64,000 nucleotides of DNA from Pseudoscleropodium purum. Taxonomy: Eukaryota; Streptophyta; Bryopsida; Hypnales; Brachytheciaceae. Every line of letters begins with the position of its first letter. Within the stretch, counting starts at the first letter, position 1. The stretch lies in NCBI GenBank assembly GCA_963969395.1, contig OZ017802.1, positions 22,041,410-22,105,409 of the forward strand. Reading direction: 5' to 3'. Positions 12,320-23,916 of this stretch are shown here, in pieces. A program made the translations under genes and the position numbers. The notes below the pieces were generated by a model. It was not told the DNA's origin. It did not search any database and saw only the letters and a program-made list of their open reading frames with translations.

Positions 12320-14459
12320 TATAAATGAAACTCTAATGGTATAATGAGTAATGAAGAATAAAAACAAGATATAATTGTGAATCAATTACAAATGTTTTAT
12401 ACAACAAATTTATAATAAAAATAAAGCATTTTTTCAAACTCAATACAAATTTTTTAAGTTGAAGATAAAGAGTACCTAGAAGCATTCAATGAGACCTGAA
12501 GCATTTTGTATTTCTAAGATGTCCAAATAAGGGTAGTCTAGTGTCAACAATGGATGTTCCTAGGACCTCAACTTTGAAAATTTTGTAGTTTATTCATGTA
12601 GTCTCTAAGTATTTCCAAAAGAATAGCATTCATTGCTTATTTCATTTTTTAATATCTTTATGTAATATTTTTTCCTAATTGTCTTCAAAAATGTCAAATC
12701 TTTAAAGGACCAAAGGAGAGTCTAAATTTCTAAGATTGTAGAGATGTTTTACAAAATGCAATTTAGATAAGAAGTTTAATAAAGAACTTCAAACAAAAGT
12801 TATAAAATGTAATCCATAGATCATGTATATGTAATTAGATCTATTGATACTCTAACCAATATTTTTCATTAAAATTAGTAATCTAAAAATAAATGCTTTT
12901 TTCAAAATTGATTGAAAGTTTGTAATTTCTACATTCAATTCAATTCTTTGGATTGAAAAGGTTAGGTTCTAATTAAGGTGGTTGCTTAAGATTTGTATTT
13001 CTATTTATTTATTCTGAAAAATTTGTTTTGAACCCCTAAAAGATTTTGACTTTGTTTTCACAAAAAACACTCCAAAATTGCCATTTCTCATACGGATACC
13101 AAATTTTAGAAAAAAACTTTTTTAGACACATGTACCTATAGAATCTTGTCTTATGCTAGTTTGAGAAGATGTAAAAAAAATTCAAAAATTTCCACCATAT
13201 TGATGGCAAGATATTAGCGTTTGAATTGACAAAATTCAATTTTTTTGGCCCTACAAAAACTTGAGCAAATGCACTTCACAAGGTCACATTTGTTTAAAAA
13301 AATGTCCTAGATGTTGAAAAATGGTGTTTACTCTTTGGATTCATTCTACAAGACAAGTGACTACATTCTTGAAAAAATTTAGATCATTTAGAATTGTACA
13401 ACATATAGGAAAAAAATAGTAAGTAGAATGAAGTAAAAAATGATTCAAAATACTAAATTGTTGAGAATTTAATTATAGAATTGAAAAATACCAATACCAA
13501 TGGTTTTAATGTTGTAATAAAAAATCTAAATCCAATACAAAATGCTACAAAAAACTAAAATGACATAGGAAGGCAATCAATACAACAAAAGCTTTTGGAG
13601 GGCTAAGGTGTGTAACAAGTAGGAAATCTACACCATTCATGCATGCCTTGATGCATGCTCGACTAAACAACATATTAAATTGGTTGTTTCAAAAGCAACA
13701 TGGCATTTTACCAAAAGATTTCTTGTTGTTAGCTGGAAGCACATGTTTCATGATTGATCTTTGAATACTTTATTTCAAATTTACTTATTTTGACAAAAGA
13801 TTAGCAATTGTGTATGTGTGTGTGTATATGGAAAAACTAGAATAAACAATAATCTTTAAAAAAAAATTCTTATAGACACATTCTTGAATGATATGGCCTT
13901 TCAAAAACAAATGTTGACAATTGTCTAGTTTAAACAAAATCTTTTCAAAAAAATTGCATTTATTTCTTTTGTGGGCCAAATAAGTGTTAGTGGTAGACCA
14001 AATTACATCATAGTAGCCCTACAATTTTTTGAAGAGGATGTAAGAACTTTTTTCATTTTCCATCCCATGAGGTTAGATGTGAGAAGTTGTCTATATATTG
14101 GATCATAGATCTTATTCCACATGACTTCTTTTCGTACCTGGAGGGTTTACAATACCAATGATGAATTCAAAATTTTCAAATTTTATCATCCTTGATAAAT
14201 AATTTGTTCCAATATTTTCCTCCTAAGATAAAAATTTGTACTCCAAATTTTGCCCTTAGAAAAAAAGCTAGGGAGGATTGACTTTTGTATTGCCTAATCA
14301 AAAGTAAATGTAAAAATTGTTTTACTATTTTGTGCTATTAAATTTTGAATTTCTTCATGACTCCTAGCTAATTGGGGGATTCTATGAAAATATGAATTTA
14401 GAATTTTCAAACTTTATCATATGTGGCAAACAAAAAATTTCGCATAGTGTTTTCTGGAG
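12320..14459. other. AT-rich gene-free DNA
   Basis: No gene was recognised. There is a short TG-rich tract near 13805-13830 and palindromic GCATGC runs near 13640-13660. Nothing else is supportable. Confidence 0.5.
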
Positions 14460-15790
14460 GGGTAAAAAAGTTATAAACGGGGCAATATGGAGTCAATCTT
14501 CCTCGGCCATGGATGAGGCACTGGTGAGTGGTGCCTGCTTAGTTATAATTAATTTAAAAGGCATCGCGTAGAACCAGATTCCACACGTTAAATCTTGCCC
14601 ATGAAATGGGCCCATTAGGCTGGATTTACCCCATAGGAAAACAAACGAATTTTTTATTTTTCACACAAACCTTTTTTTTTTTTTTATAAATTTTGATTTC
14701 ATATTTGCAGTCACAGACCCCAATTTATCACGGTAAGGTCTAAAACATACCCTCAACACAGCTCATAATAGGGCTTGGCTTTTTTCCTTTTTCCTTTTAC
14801 CCCAGAGAAACCCATAAATTACCCTGCTGGACCCACAAGATTTCGTGTCTTGCGAACCAGATGGGGGCAGCGGATGCAGCGCCACGTGTCGAGTGCGGAT
14901 TCGCAGACACAGGCAGGCATGCGCGCTTCTGATTGGCGCAATGTGGCACTCGCCCCTCGGACTCGGGACCACCATGCGTCACGTGTTGTTCCCCTTGATG
15001 ATTCTCTCTGCTGGGGACGGACCGCCGGACAAGTCGGACCATCGGGGCACCATTCATTCATGAACCTGGATGGACTTCAAATTGAACTTCCAGTTTGTTT
15101 GTCTTTTCAATTTTCAATTTTTTAATTTTATATGTTTACAGAAATGCAACGAAAGTTCTTGGCAACTGAAGGGGAGATTCGGGAGAAAACACAAAGCCTT
15201 CAGTTTTGTTTTCCCTGGGTCAAGAAATAATAACGGGCCGGCGGAGGGAGCCGCCCGCCCGGGCAGGATTCACGGGCTGTGCACGTGATAACGCACCCCC
15301 GCGGACACGCTGTCCCACAATAAAGCCCATCCTCGCATGCTTCCGCCGCACATGCAACGAACATCTGTCCCCTGCTTGTTGGTCGGCAAGAATCGACGAT
15401 TCTAGAACATCATTCCGTCCGTCAGGGTCAACTGAAATACAATACAGTACAGTACACAATGATGTCAGTGGCCTCTAGTCTGTCCACATTGAATACAGTC
15501 TTGTATTGTAGACATTTACGGAGTATTTTAATACTGTACAGTATTCATGTATCCGAGGGATGAAAACATGGCAGACTCTCACTGAGCACTCTTTTCTGTG
15601 CTTTTCCCTCGCTCGTCCCCTTCGGAAAATGCTGAAATTTTGCATATTTTGCAAATTTTGAATTCATATTTGCAATCATAGGCCACAAAATATTCGGGGG
15701 AGGTGTATTGTGTAATTTAATCAAGCACAGAATAGGGGGCTTTTTTTTACTTGCACCCTTTGGAATGACTTGGAGGGGACGAATGAGGGG
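14460..15790. promoter_or_regulatory. GC-rich island with three G-boxes; orphan promoter-like sequence
   Basis: The segment at about 14,820-15,430 is sharply richer in GC than its surroundings. It contains CACGTG G-boxes at 14883-14888, 14980-14985 and 15282-15287 and a TGATTGG CCAAT-type box near 14931. Several open frames (for example 14775-15125 plus and 15220-15459 minus) overlap in opposing frames and match nothing I recognise, so none is called as a gene. About 100 bp at 14684-14790 (TTCATATTTGCAGTCA, later AATAGGGC plus a T run) resembles 15648-15755 in the same orientation, so the island is bracketed by diverged direct repeats. It may be a displaced or decayed plant promoter, or the body of a retroelement. 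Confidence 0.4.
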
Positions 15791-17848
15791 GCTAGTTCAC
15801 CCCAATCCTTTTCCGTAAGTGCCTTCTATTTGGTTCAATTTCTACATAATTAACCCTTGAACAATGTGGGAGGGAGGAGGAAGAGGGGTTTTTTGTGAAA
15901 ATCATTTGTTTTAATATCGTGTGCATTTTTGGATTACAAAAATGAAAAAGTACTTATTGGAAGTCAAACTACTATAGAAGACTTTTCCTTTTCCCACAAA
16001 ATTTGGAGGATGAGTAGTTGAACTTCTGTCCTATACAATAGGATTCTCTATCATTCATCGATTAGAAAATGGTTGTGGCATCATTTATAAATTAATTCAA
16101 TTGGTAAATGCTTGAAATTTCTAAGAGTTGTGTATAAATAATACATTGTCAATGGTTGAGGGGGTCCATATTAAATCAGTTTACGTGGTACCTTGAAAAT
16201 GGGTGTTTTCAAGTACTCCAAAAATTGATAGTCACAAATTGACAATTTTACTTGCAACTTAGACACGTCCTTGTGACTGATTATGGTTATCATGAAATGT
16301 TCTTTTGGGGGGATTCTATATTTTGCAGTTACTTATTTTTATTTTCCCCAAAAATTTGGTAATTTTTGAAATGAAGAAAAGTCCAAAAGATTGCAATATC
16401 TACTAGTCACCTTAGCATAACTTTGACACAAAAACTTGAATGAAGATTGCAAGAAAAGGTTTTCTTTGAATCGAAGATGCAACATACTATTGGAAATGGC
16501 TTCAAAATGCATTGCTAATTAACAATGTAAAATACATATTTTAATTAAAGAAAATGAAATCATATGAAGGTTCCAAAGTTAGTTGGTAAAAATTTGAATT
16601 GACGATGTTGAGAACATGGAAAACATTAGTAAATAACATAAAAAATGAAGCACAAGAGGAGGCAATTTTTTCATAGCCTTAGATTCTTTCCAATGAAAGG
16701 ATTTAAGACTACACTTGGAACAATATTGGAAATGCATCTATTGTTTCTTATAGTAGGAAATTATGGATTATATACCCACAAGGCAACATGAAAATTGTGG
16801 AAGTAATGAATTTGGAATTAGCTTCTATAATAGCATTGCAGATGAAATATTCCGTCTACTATGTCTCAAGATTTTTCAAACAATTTTCAATTCAATCAAA
16901 GTCTTCGATGCACTAGAAGAACTCATCTTAGATTTGGGAAGACTATTGTAGCAATAGGATCCTAGTAGCACTTCTCTAGAATGCTACAAGGATGTAAAAC
17001 AAAGCAAGAAAAAACATGAAAAAAATTGATAGCAATGTTAATTGGGTTGGCAAATTGTAGCCCAACTTTGACGAGTAAAGTAGGACTCCACCCAAATTGC
17101 ACCATACCCTAAAAATCTACTTTATGAAGTGATCATATTGTCTATGTCTCCAAAATTAATATGAATGGCTATTCTCATAGATTGAAATGATTTTAAAACA
17201 TTTACCAAAAATACTTTGATTCTTTATAACTTTTGCATACAATATCCAAACAATATGTTCTTTTGCGCATTAAAATCTCCTATCACTTATCAATGAGAAA
17301 ATATATAAATTTCATTGATCTAATAATAAAAGTTATCCACAATAGAAAAAATGGAGATTTGGGGTGTCCCTATTGTAGCACAATATTGTTTTTGCTCACC
17401 CTATTTTGATTGGATCTTTGCTGTATTCTTTTTTTGCAATGGAATTCTTTTTCATTTGTGTCAAAAAATAAATAAACTAGGGAAGAGGTCCTTAAAGCAC
17501 TTGAACTTTCAAAATGTCTTTTTATCTAGAGGTAAATTTTTTTTTTCTTTGCACCAACAATGTGCAAAATACTGCACATTTTAGAAGGTGGACACTTTTA
17601 GTGATATCATTATATTTCAACTTCAAAAGTTGATAACTAATTTTACAAAGTTCCTCCAAAATGAACTAATTTGGATTAGATGCCAATTCTATTTGTCTTT
17701 TAAGGAAATTTTATTGAAAAATATTTTAGAAAGTCTAAAATTTCCAAATTATTTATCATCCCTTAATTCCTAATGATCCAAGGGGGTATGTTTTCAAAAT
17801 AGGCCAAAACTAGTAAGAACTTGAACAAAGTGTTTGTTCATTTTAAAA
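15791..17848. other. AT-rich gene-free DNA
   Basis: Only short open frames of 60-77 codons occur, with AT-driven composition. No domain, RNA or repeat was recognised. Confidence 0.5.
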
Positions 17849-18116
17849 AAAATCAAACCAATAGTGCTAATATGTGAGCCCAAGAATGCGAGCTTATGAG
17901 CATTGAGCCTACAATATAGGTACCTATAATATAGATACCACACTTTATAGAAGGTGCATGTATCATAAACACTTATAATATGAGTATTTGTAACATATAT
18001 ACCCTATAATTATAAATGGTTTCTATAGTATATGCACCTATAACATAGGTGTGTAGTATTCTAGGCTCATAGGCTCACACTTCTATGCTCACATAATAGC
18101 AACCCTCAAAATCAAA
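17849..18116. mobile_element. Miniature inverted-repeat element with possible 9-bp TSD
   Basis: The element spans 17858-18107 (250 bp). The left end contains TGCTAATATGTGAGCCC and later GAGCTTATGAGC. The complement of the right end reads TGCTATTATGTGAGCATAG and later GAGCCTATGAGC, giving inverted repeats of about 38 bp with roughly 80 percent match. AAAATCAAA occurs immediately outside both ends (17849-17857 and 18108-18116). The interior is built from degenerate TATAATATAGGTACC-like units and encodes nothing. A 9-bp duplication would fit Mutator-like elements, but the A-rich duplication could be chance. Confidence 0.6.
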
Positions 18117-18631
18117 TATAATGTAATTATACATTCTTGAATTTCACATTGAGAGTGAATATCTCAAAAGACTTCAAATTATTTGATAGCACCGTTTCAT
18201 AGATATTCAAGTTTGAAATTTTATTTGGGTTAATAGAAAAACAAGGCAACATACTTTGAAGGAGCATATCTTAGTAAGAATATATTGAAATGATGACCTT
18301 TTGTGCTCAGTGAAAGACAAGAAAGTTGAAAAATGTTCATCTCAAATCTCACAACATTATGAGCATTTTCCAAGTTATGGTGGGTGCTTGTAATGCATAA
18401 TGGTCACCAAAATGAGAGTAATGTTTGTAGGAAAAACAAATTGAATGGGCCCATTTGTCTTCTCTTTGAGCTCCTTGGATGTGCCCTTTTTGAGGTAGAT
18501 TTGATCTTTTTGAGGTGAGCAATAATCTCATCAGTTGGCAGACTTTCTAGTTCATGCCCAAACCACCCCTTCCCTCCAAATGAGCTGTGAACTACACCAC
18601 ACCAATCAACTAAAAACAACTCCACAAGGTA

Positions 18632-19605
18632 GAGTTTAACCCCTCATCGTTGAAGGGGACCAAAAATGTCCTCATATAATTTCAAGTTCAATTCAAAGTG
18701 CTGTTACTTTTGCATCCAATGTCTGAATTCAATAAAACTTGTTGGAGAATTTACGCTCCCTCTTCTAGTTTGTATGGTAAGATTTTCATATTTATCCAAG
18801 ATGTATTAAGTAATTGGAAGCCAATCAAAGTTCATAGGTTCAATTTGAGTCTACCAAATTGCATTTGATGATTGAAACTTTGGAGGGTTGTATCTCTTTC
18901 ATCCAATGTTTGTTTTCAATAAAATTTGTTGGGTTATATTTTACTTTTAGTTTAGTTATTGTGGTAAAATTTTCATGTCAATCCAAGTTTCTTTGAATGT
19001 TTGGGAGCAATTTAAAGTTCAAAATTCCACCATTTTTGGATTATAGTGAACTTTGGTGGCTTGTTTCTTCTTCATACAATGTCCATTTCCAACAAATTTT
19101 TTGGAAAAGTTGTGCAAACTAGTCTAGTTTGTATGACTAAAATATGATATCAATCCAAGAAGTTATAACTCATTGAAAAGCATTTTAGTAGAAAGAGATT
19201 CAACCTCATATGTGTTTTCTGCAACTTTTCTTTTTCTTTTTTTAGATTTTAAAGCCATTTTGCAAACACATTGAATCAACTGAATGATATTTTTTTTCAC
19301 CAATGTGTTTTTATATTGGTTTTGAATCACTTCACAGCTCAAAGTATTTTCATTTGAATAGGTTTAGAAATTGAATTTCACCTCCAAGTGTGTTGCTAGG
19401 AAAATTTGATCATCTTTTTTCAACATGAAAACATTATAATCTTGCAATTCTTGCGGTCAAATGCCTCCAAATTTGATTCACATCCTCTACAATATGTTCA
19501 CTACAAGATTGTATAGTATAACTTAGTGACATTTAGATCTATGTCACTTCAAAGCAATGATGTTTTTGGACCCAAATGGGCCTTTGGCAATGAGGGGTTA
19601 ACTCA
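18632..19605. repeat. Inverted-repeat-bounded block with three about 178-bp degenerate tandem units
   Basis: GAGTTTAACCCCTCA (18632) and its near complement TGAGGGGTTAACTC (ending 19605) bracket a block of about 974 bp; similarity extends some 37 bp inward (CCAAAAATG against TGTTTTTGG). Inside, three diverged units start near 18703, 18885 and 19061. All share a TTCATCCAATGTxxxxTTCAA and AATAAAA/CTTGTTGG-like core. The copies match at perhaps 60-70 percent by eye. No transposase or long open frame was found. It may be a decayed non-autonomous element with internal tandem structure. Confidence 0.5.
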
Positions 19606-19999
19606 AATTTGATGAAACCACCGCCATTGGATTCACAATGCAGTCTATTTTTTTAGAACAAATTTTGTTTTAAAAAAAAATTGAAATTTGAAAACGGGAA
19701 GCTCAATAAAGAGGTGCAGTGATCACAAAATGGTCACTTGGGACTTGGGTCATTCCTGGTTCAATTGGTGCTTTCTGAACCTCCGTCCTTCCTTCTGACA
19801 TCAGTGCAGTTTTGTTCTCGGCTTATTATGACCCTGGGACTCGCGTCATCAATTGTTCAGTTACGGGTAAGTTCGTTGTTCCACACTCATTGAAGTGCAC
19901 TGGCTGCTGCAATTGTTTTCTGAAGCAAAATATATTTGCCACATTCCCCTTTCTCAGGAATTCAGGATACTATTTCACAACGTACCAGGCACCGTCATG

Positions 20000-20104
20000 A
20001 ACTCAGCATTGAAGTTACCCCTTGCAATGAAATCTCGTTTCATTGGTGTCAAAACAAAAACAAAAACAAAAACAAACAAACAAACAAAAACTCAGCATTG
20101 AAGT
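20000..20104 (+). mobile_element. Very short retroposon-like insertion with A-rich tail and 16-bp TSD
   Basis: AACTCAGCATTGAAGT occurs at 20000-20015 and again at 20089-20104. Between the copies lie 73 bp: a head containing a perfect 8-bp stem-loop (CAATGAAA at 20025-20032, loop TCTCG, TTTCATTG at 20038-20045), followed by a (CAAAAA)n/(CAAA)n tail at about 20050-20088. A long target duplication directly abutting an A-rich simple 3-prime tail is the mark of target-primed reverse transcription (LINE or SINE). The body is far shorter than a normal SINE, so it is either 5-prime truncated or a retroposed small RNA. Confidence 0.65.
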
Positions 20105-20706
20105 GCTTGCTGCCAAGGGCGAGACGCATACTCGCTAGAGGAGCAGAAATGAAACAGGTTAATGCTCTCAACTCCTGTCACCACTCCGACCTTATCACTT
20201 TCCTGAAACTGCATACAACCAGGCAGTCAGATCTCTCTAAAGTCACACCCTTGCCACCCAAAATGCGTGAGATAAAAAGGTATGTTCTCGCTTAGTGTTC
20301 AAGAGTGTTGTTGCTACAAATTTTAGCAACTAATTTTGACCTACTTTTGGACTTGATTCACATTGCAAACATCACCTTGAACACCAAGTGCAAACATACC
20401 CTAAGTTAAAAATGAACTTGTTGTATCATTCCCATCCACGTAGTCGCAGAGTAGAGGATGCAAAAGCCATGGCTACAAGTTTTCAAATCAATTGATTGGA
20501 GTTACTAAGGGTTGACATCTTGGAAGCAATGAATGGGAGTTGAAGCATTTTGTGCTTCAAAGGTGGCAATTTGGTCCCTAAGAATCTTGGCATCAATTGG
20601 GTGGATTACAAATTTTTTTAGGTACTTACCATGGAAGCTATATGAAATGAACAAAGTAACATCGTTCCCAAGACAGTATGTTGAAAGAGATAATTTTGGG
20701 ACTATT
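20105..20706. other. Intergenic DNA, moderate GC
   Basis: Overlapping open frames occur on both strands with no recognisable domain, and no gene is supported. The frame that runs through 19936-20295 crosses the retroposon-like insertion and is unlikely to be coding. Confidence 0.4.
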
Positions 20707-20995
20707 AAGGTCAGTACACCTAAAACTGATAGAATCAACATTTCAACATGGTTCCATTATTATATTGGAAAAGTTGTGAGATCTTATCAATAGTGGTCAA
20801 AAGAAGATTTTAGGTGCTCTTCAAGTGTATTTTTTCAACACCACGTGAATAAACTAATAAAAATTTCAAAGTCTTGAGAAACATGTGTTTCTAAAATTGA
20901 TACATAGTACTCTCATGAGTAGTGAGAGTACATTTTAGGTGAGAATCTATAGATGTCATTTTTAGAAAAGTGTTGATTTTAGGTGTAGTTATCTT
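20707..20995. mobile_element. Miniature element, family A copy 1 (TIR AAGGTAACTACACCTAAAA)
   Basis: The left end reads AAGGTCAGTACACCTAAAAC. The complement of the right end reads AAGATAACTACACCTAAAATC. The whole 289 bp aligns in the same orientation with 58021-58295, with recurring blocks such as AATAAACTA, CTCTCATGA, GTACATTTTAGGT and GTGTAGTTA. No coding sequence and no clean target duplication were seen. Confidence 0.65.
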
Positions 20996-22057
20996 CTTAG
21001 TATTCAAGGATGCAAGGACACAACCAGCATGCGTAGAACCAGAAAACGCGGCGCTTTTGAGTGCTTGTACTAAACTGCAAGCGTCACATGTAAATTACTC
21101 TGTGATAGAGCTAGTCTGCAATGGACCACAGAAGCTCTAGCCAGCTCTGAGTTACAAGCTAGACTAGCCTAGCAAGCTGCAGGTATTGGGAGTACTGTCT
21201 GGCTACTGCTCCGTATCATAACTTCAAAAAAATTTGGATCGTATGTTAGAAATTTTAATTATTAGGATCCGATGCCTTCAGTCTCTCCACGTGCACCAGG
21301 ACCTGCCATGAACCAAGAGCATGGAGTACGTTACCCCACTGCTGTTGCAGCACAAGGCTACTTCGCAGTTCTATATAACTTATGTCAGTACTGTCTGACT
21401 CTCGACGATCAGTCTCCAGTGACCCTAGACAGGCAGTCAAAGGCTCTTGCGTTGCTTCAGTGGTGGCCACGAGGACGGCCCACAACGTGAAGCATGTTGC
21501 GACAGCCCCAATTAATTACAACTGGAACAATCTGTTTTGTACTACTGAGCTCCATTGCATTGGCAGGCGAGTCGTACGTGCGCACAAGAACTCGTACTTC
21601 CGACTAAACTTCGCTTCGCTTTCTTCCTTGTGATAGATAGATTAAAAAAACAGAGTCAGGTTAAGTTAAACCTGTGCAATGAAACTGTTCCATTTCATTT
21701 GTAACAAAAGAGAAAACAAAATAATCTTATTAATATAATTAGCGACCCCGGCCTATCTTAACTTATTGCATTGATCACAATGCATATCTTACTTCATCTT
21801 CATTTCAGGGTTCATTCTTCTCTTAACTTACTCCTGCGGCACAAATCTCATAAAATAAGAATGACAAATTAGCTATAGGTTTTCAAATAGAGAGGAGTTG
21901 TATATTACTGTACAGTACAGTACATAGTGGCGCAATTAGGTGGAGGGTGCATCTGCGTGTAAGCTTATTAGTACTTGCCTTGGTTAGAATCGCAGCATGC
22001 ATGACTTGATCGTAACTGCCAAAATTGTGCTCCTGAGTTCCTAAATTCTAGCCATAC
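20996..22057. other. GC-richer intergenic DNA with possible gene debris
   Basis: The stretch at about 21,000-21,620 has raised GC and competing open frames on both strands: 21255-21485 minus, 21272-21490 and 21382-21633 plus. None has a recognisable domain or a consistent splice pattern. The segment 21,770-22,050 lies downstream of the unidentified exons at 22058-22469 and may hold their continuation, but no further exon could be phased. TACAGTACAGTACA-type runs occur at about 21910 and at about 15445. Confidence 0.35.
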
Positions 22058-22469
22058 CTTCCAGGAAATTCAGTGTTTCGGAGGGGATCCCAAGACTGGA
22101 AGGACGGTGGAGACTCTGAGCTTTGTTGAAGACTTTGTAAGATTGTACTTTGTTGATAATGCCGTCTTCAACTGAACTTTTGGAAGATTGTAGCAAGTAT
22201 TGTCGTCTTAGGAAGCTCGTGCTAAGCATGGCAACGAGTGTTTGTTTGATCCGGGGACCGGACTCCAAGATGACTTTAGTGTAGAAAACTGGAAAAAGAA
22301 ATAAAAATTAAAAGACGATTGCAGAACATGGAATTCCTGATTCCCCTAACTTACTTGTCTTCTGTGACTGGTCGGCAGTCTCTACGCATGAGAATATTTT
22401 TTCTACATGTGAGTTGGACCAATTGGTATACAGAACCGAAAGTTTGAACTTGCATTGGCGAGATTTGAA
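22058..22469 (-). CDS. Two phased exons of an unidentified gene (partial)
   Basis: On the minus strand an open exon runs from about 22469 (after a TTAG acceptor) to 22355. It ends AAGACAA|GTAAGTT, a strong donor. A 66-nt intron (22354-22289) ends in a pyrimidine-rich tract and TTTTTCCAG. The next exon (22288-22058) stays open in the matching phase and ends at a GAAG|GTATGG donor. The exons encode about 38 and 77 residues, with segments such as LSVLYTNWSNSHVEKIFSC and TIFYTKVILESGPRIKQTLV. I do not recognise the protein. Start and stop exons were not located, so this may be an expressed gene, a lineage-specific gene or a remnant. The intron signals and the phase match are the evidence that it is or was coding. 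Confidence 0.45.
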
Positions 22470-22479
22470 CTAAGCTTAT

Positions 22480-23916
22480 CTATCGCTTTATTTATTTTTT
22501 ACCATGCTGCTACATGTCACATGCCTAATATAATTCATAGTTGAACTCCTCTAATATGTTTGATGAAGACCCGTTTGAAAGTCCGTGTCGGACTCATTCA
22601 AGCTATCGACCACCCTTTTACATGGTGTCCTGAATTTGCAGCTGCAGTATTGAGGTTACTCATGTCTCCTTCGTTTAGCTAATTCAATTGATATAGGCAG
22701 ATCATCAAATTTAATGTAGCTAGCTAGGAAAACATAAACTGATAACAGAAAAAATAAATAAATCTCACTACACTTGGTGTCATAACCTCAATCGTGAAGC
22801 CATTTCAGGACAGGTGACACTCTCATTGGATGAATGAGAAGAGGCATGTTCTCCTTCATAAGGTGGGGATGCTTTAGCATTATGAAGCATTCCTTGATTG
22901 CGCATGGTTGATCAAGATTCAATTATCCAACATTGATATTATATCCAGTAATGCAAAAACAAAGCCTCGTAGAAGAAATAGCATCCCTCACCACTCCCGA
23001 CTCCCGTGTCTTGACATACTAATTCTCATAATCAGGCTCTGCTATTGCATTATTAGTCCATTTTCAAGGGGAATAATGATAAATAAACGTATACGTAGCT
23101 CATGCATGGTGCAGTGACAGTCTTGAGATGCGATCAATCTAATTTAGTGGAGGGTTGGTCTATCAATTCCCTTGCTACTTCTAGAATTGACGAGCGAGTG
23201 AATTCCAGTTGAATGCCAAGTATTACACTGACATTCTCTTCCCTGCAAGTGAATGCGTTAAACACTTTACAATGTCCTTCCATCTCCAGTTGAAAGCTGT
23301 GTTCATACTGTGAAATGAATTACTCAAACACTTAGCGTCCACACCAATCAATTCAAGAATCCTTTATCTTTAATTCTTTATATGTATAACACATAGCCAA
23401 GCCTCACACCTGGAGGCTGGAGTCACATTAATTTATAATTACATAAAGACTCGAACATTCGGTGATTAGTCCGATCAAAGCTTCAGGTATCTAAACTCCA
23501 GTGGATATCATACCGTTACAACGGAAGAATTGTACCCCAGTTAGAACTCACGCACCGCGGGAACACACACACAAACACACAGGACTGTTGTATGGAACCG
23601 GGAGTCTCTACTATAGTCGGATATCCCGGACTCAGAGAGTCCAGGATCAGGAACCTTGCATCACCAGTAGAGATAAGGTGCACAGGAGCACCCAATTTTC
23701 CACTTAGTTACTGTAATTTCTGAAAAGCTGTTCGGAACTTTGGTAAAGGAATAAGGCGACAACATCTAAATTTAAAAAAAAAAGACTTCAATAGACTTCA
23801 ATTGTATTTCATTATATAACTTCCCTTACAAATTGAGTGCACCCAAAAATCACTTTGCTTGTACAAGTGATCTATTACAAAATCAATTTCATAATCTACC
23901 TCTATTTCTTGTAGCA
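22480..23916. other. Intergenic DNA
   Basis: No gene was recognised. There is a short CA-rich tract at about 23563-23582. The segment next to the F-box remnant is its downstream flank. Confidence 0.5.
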
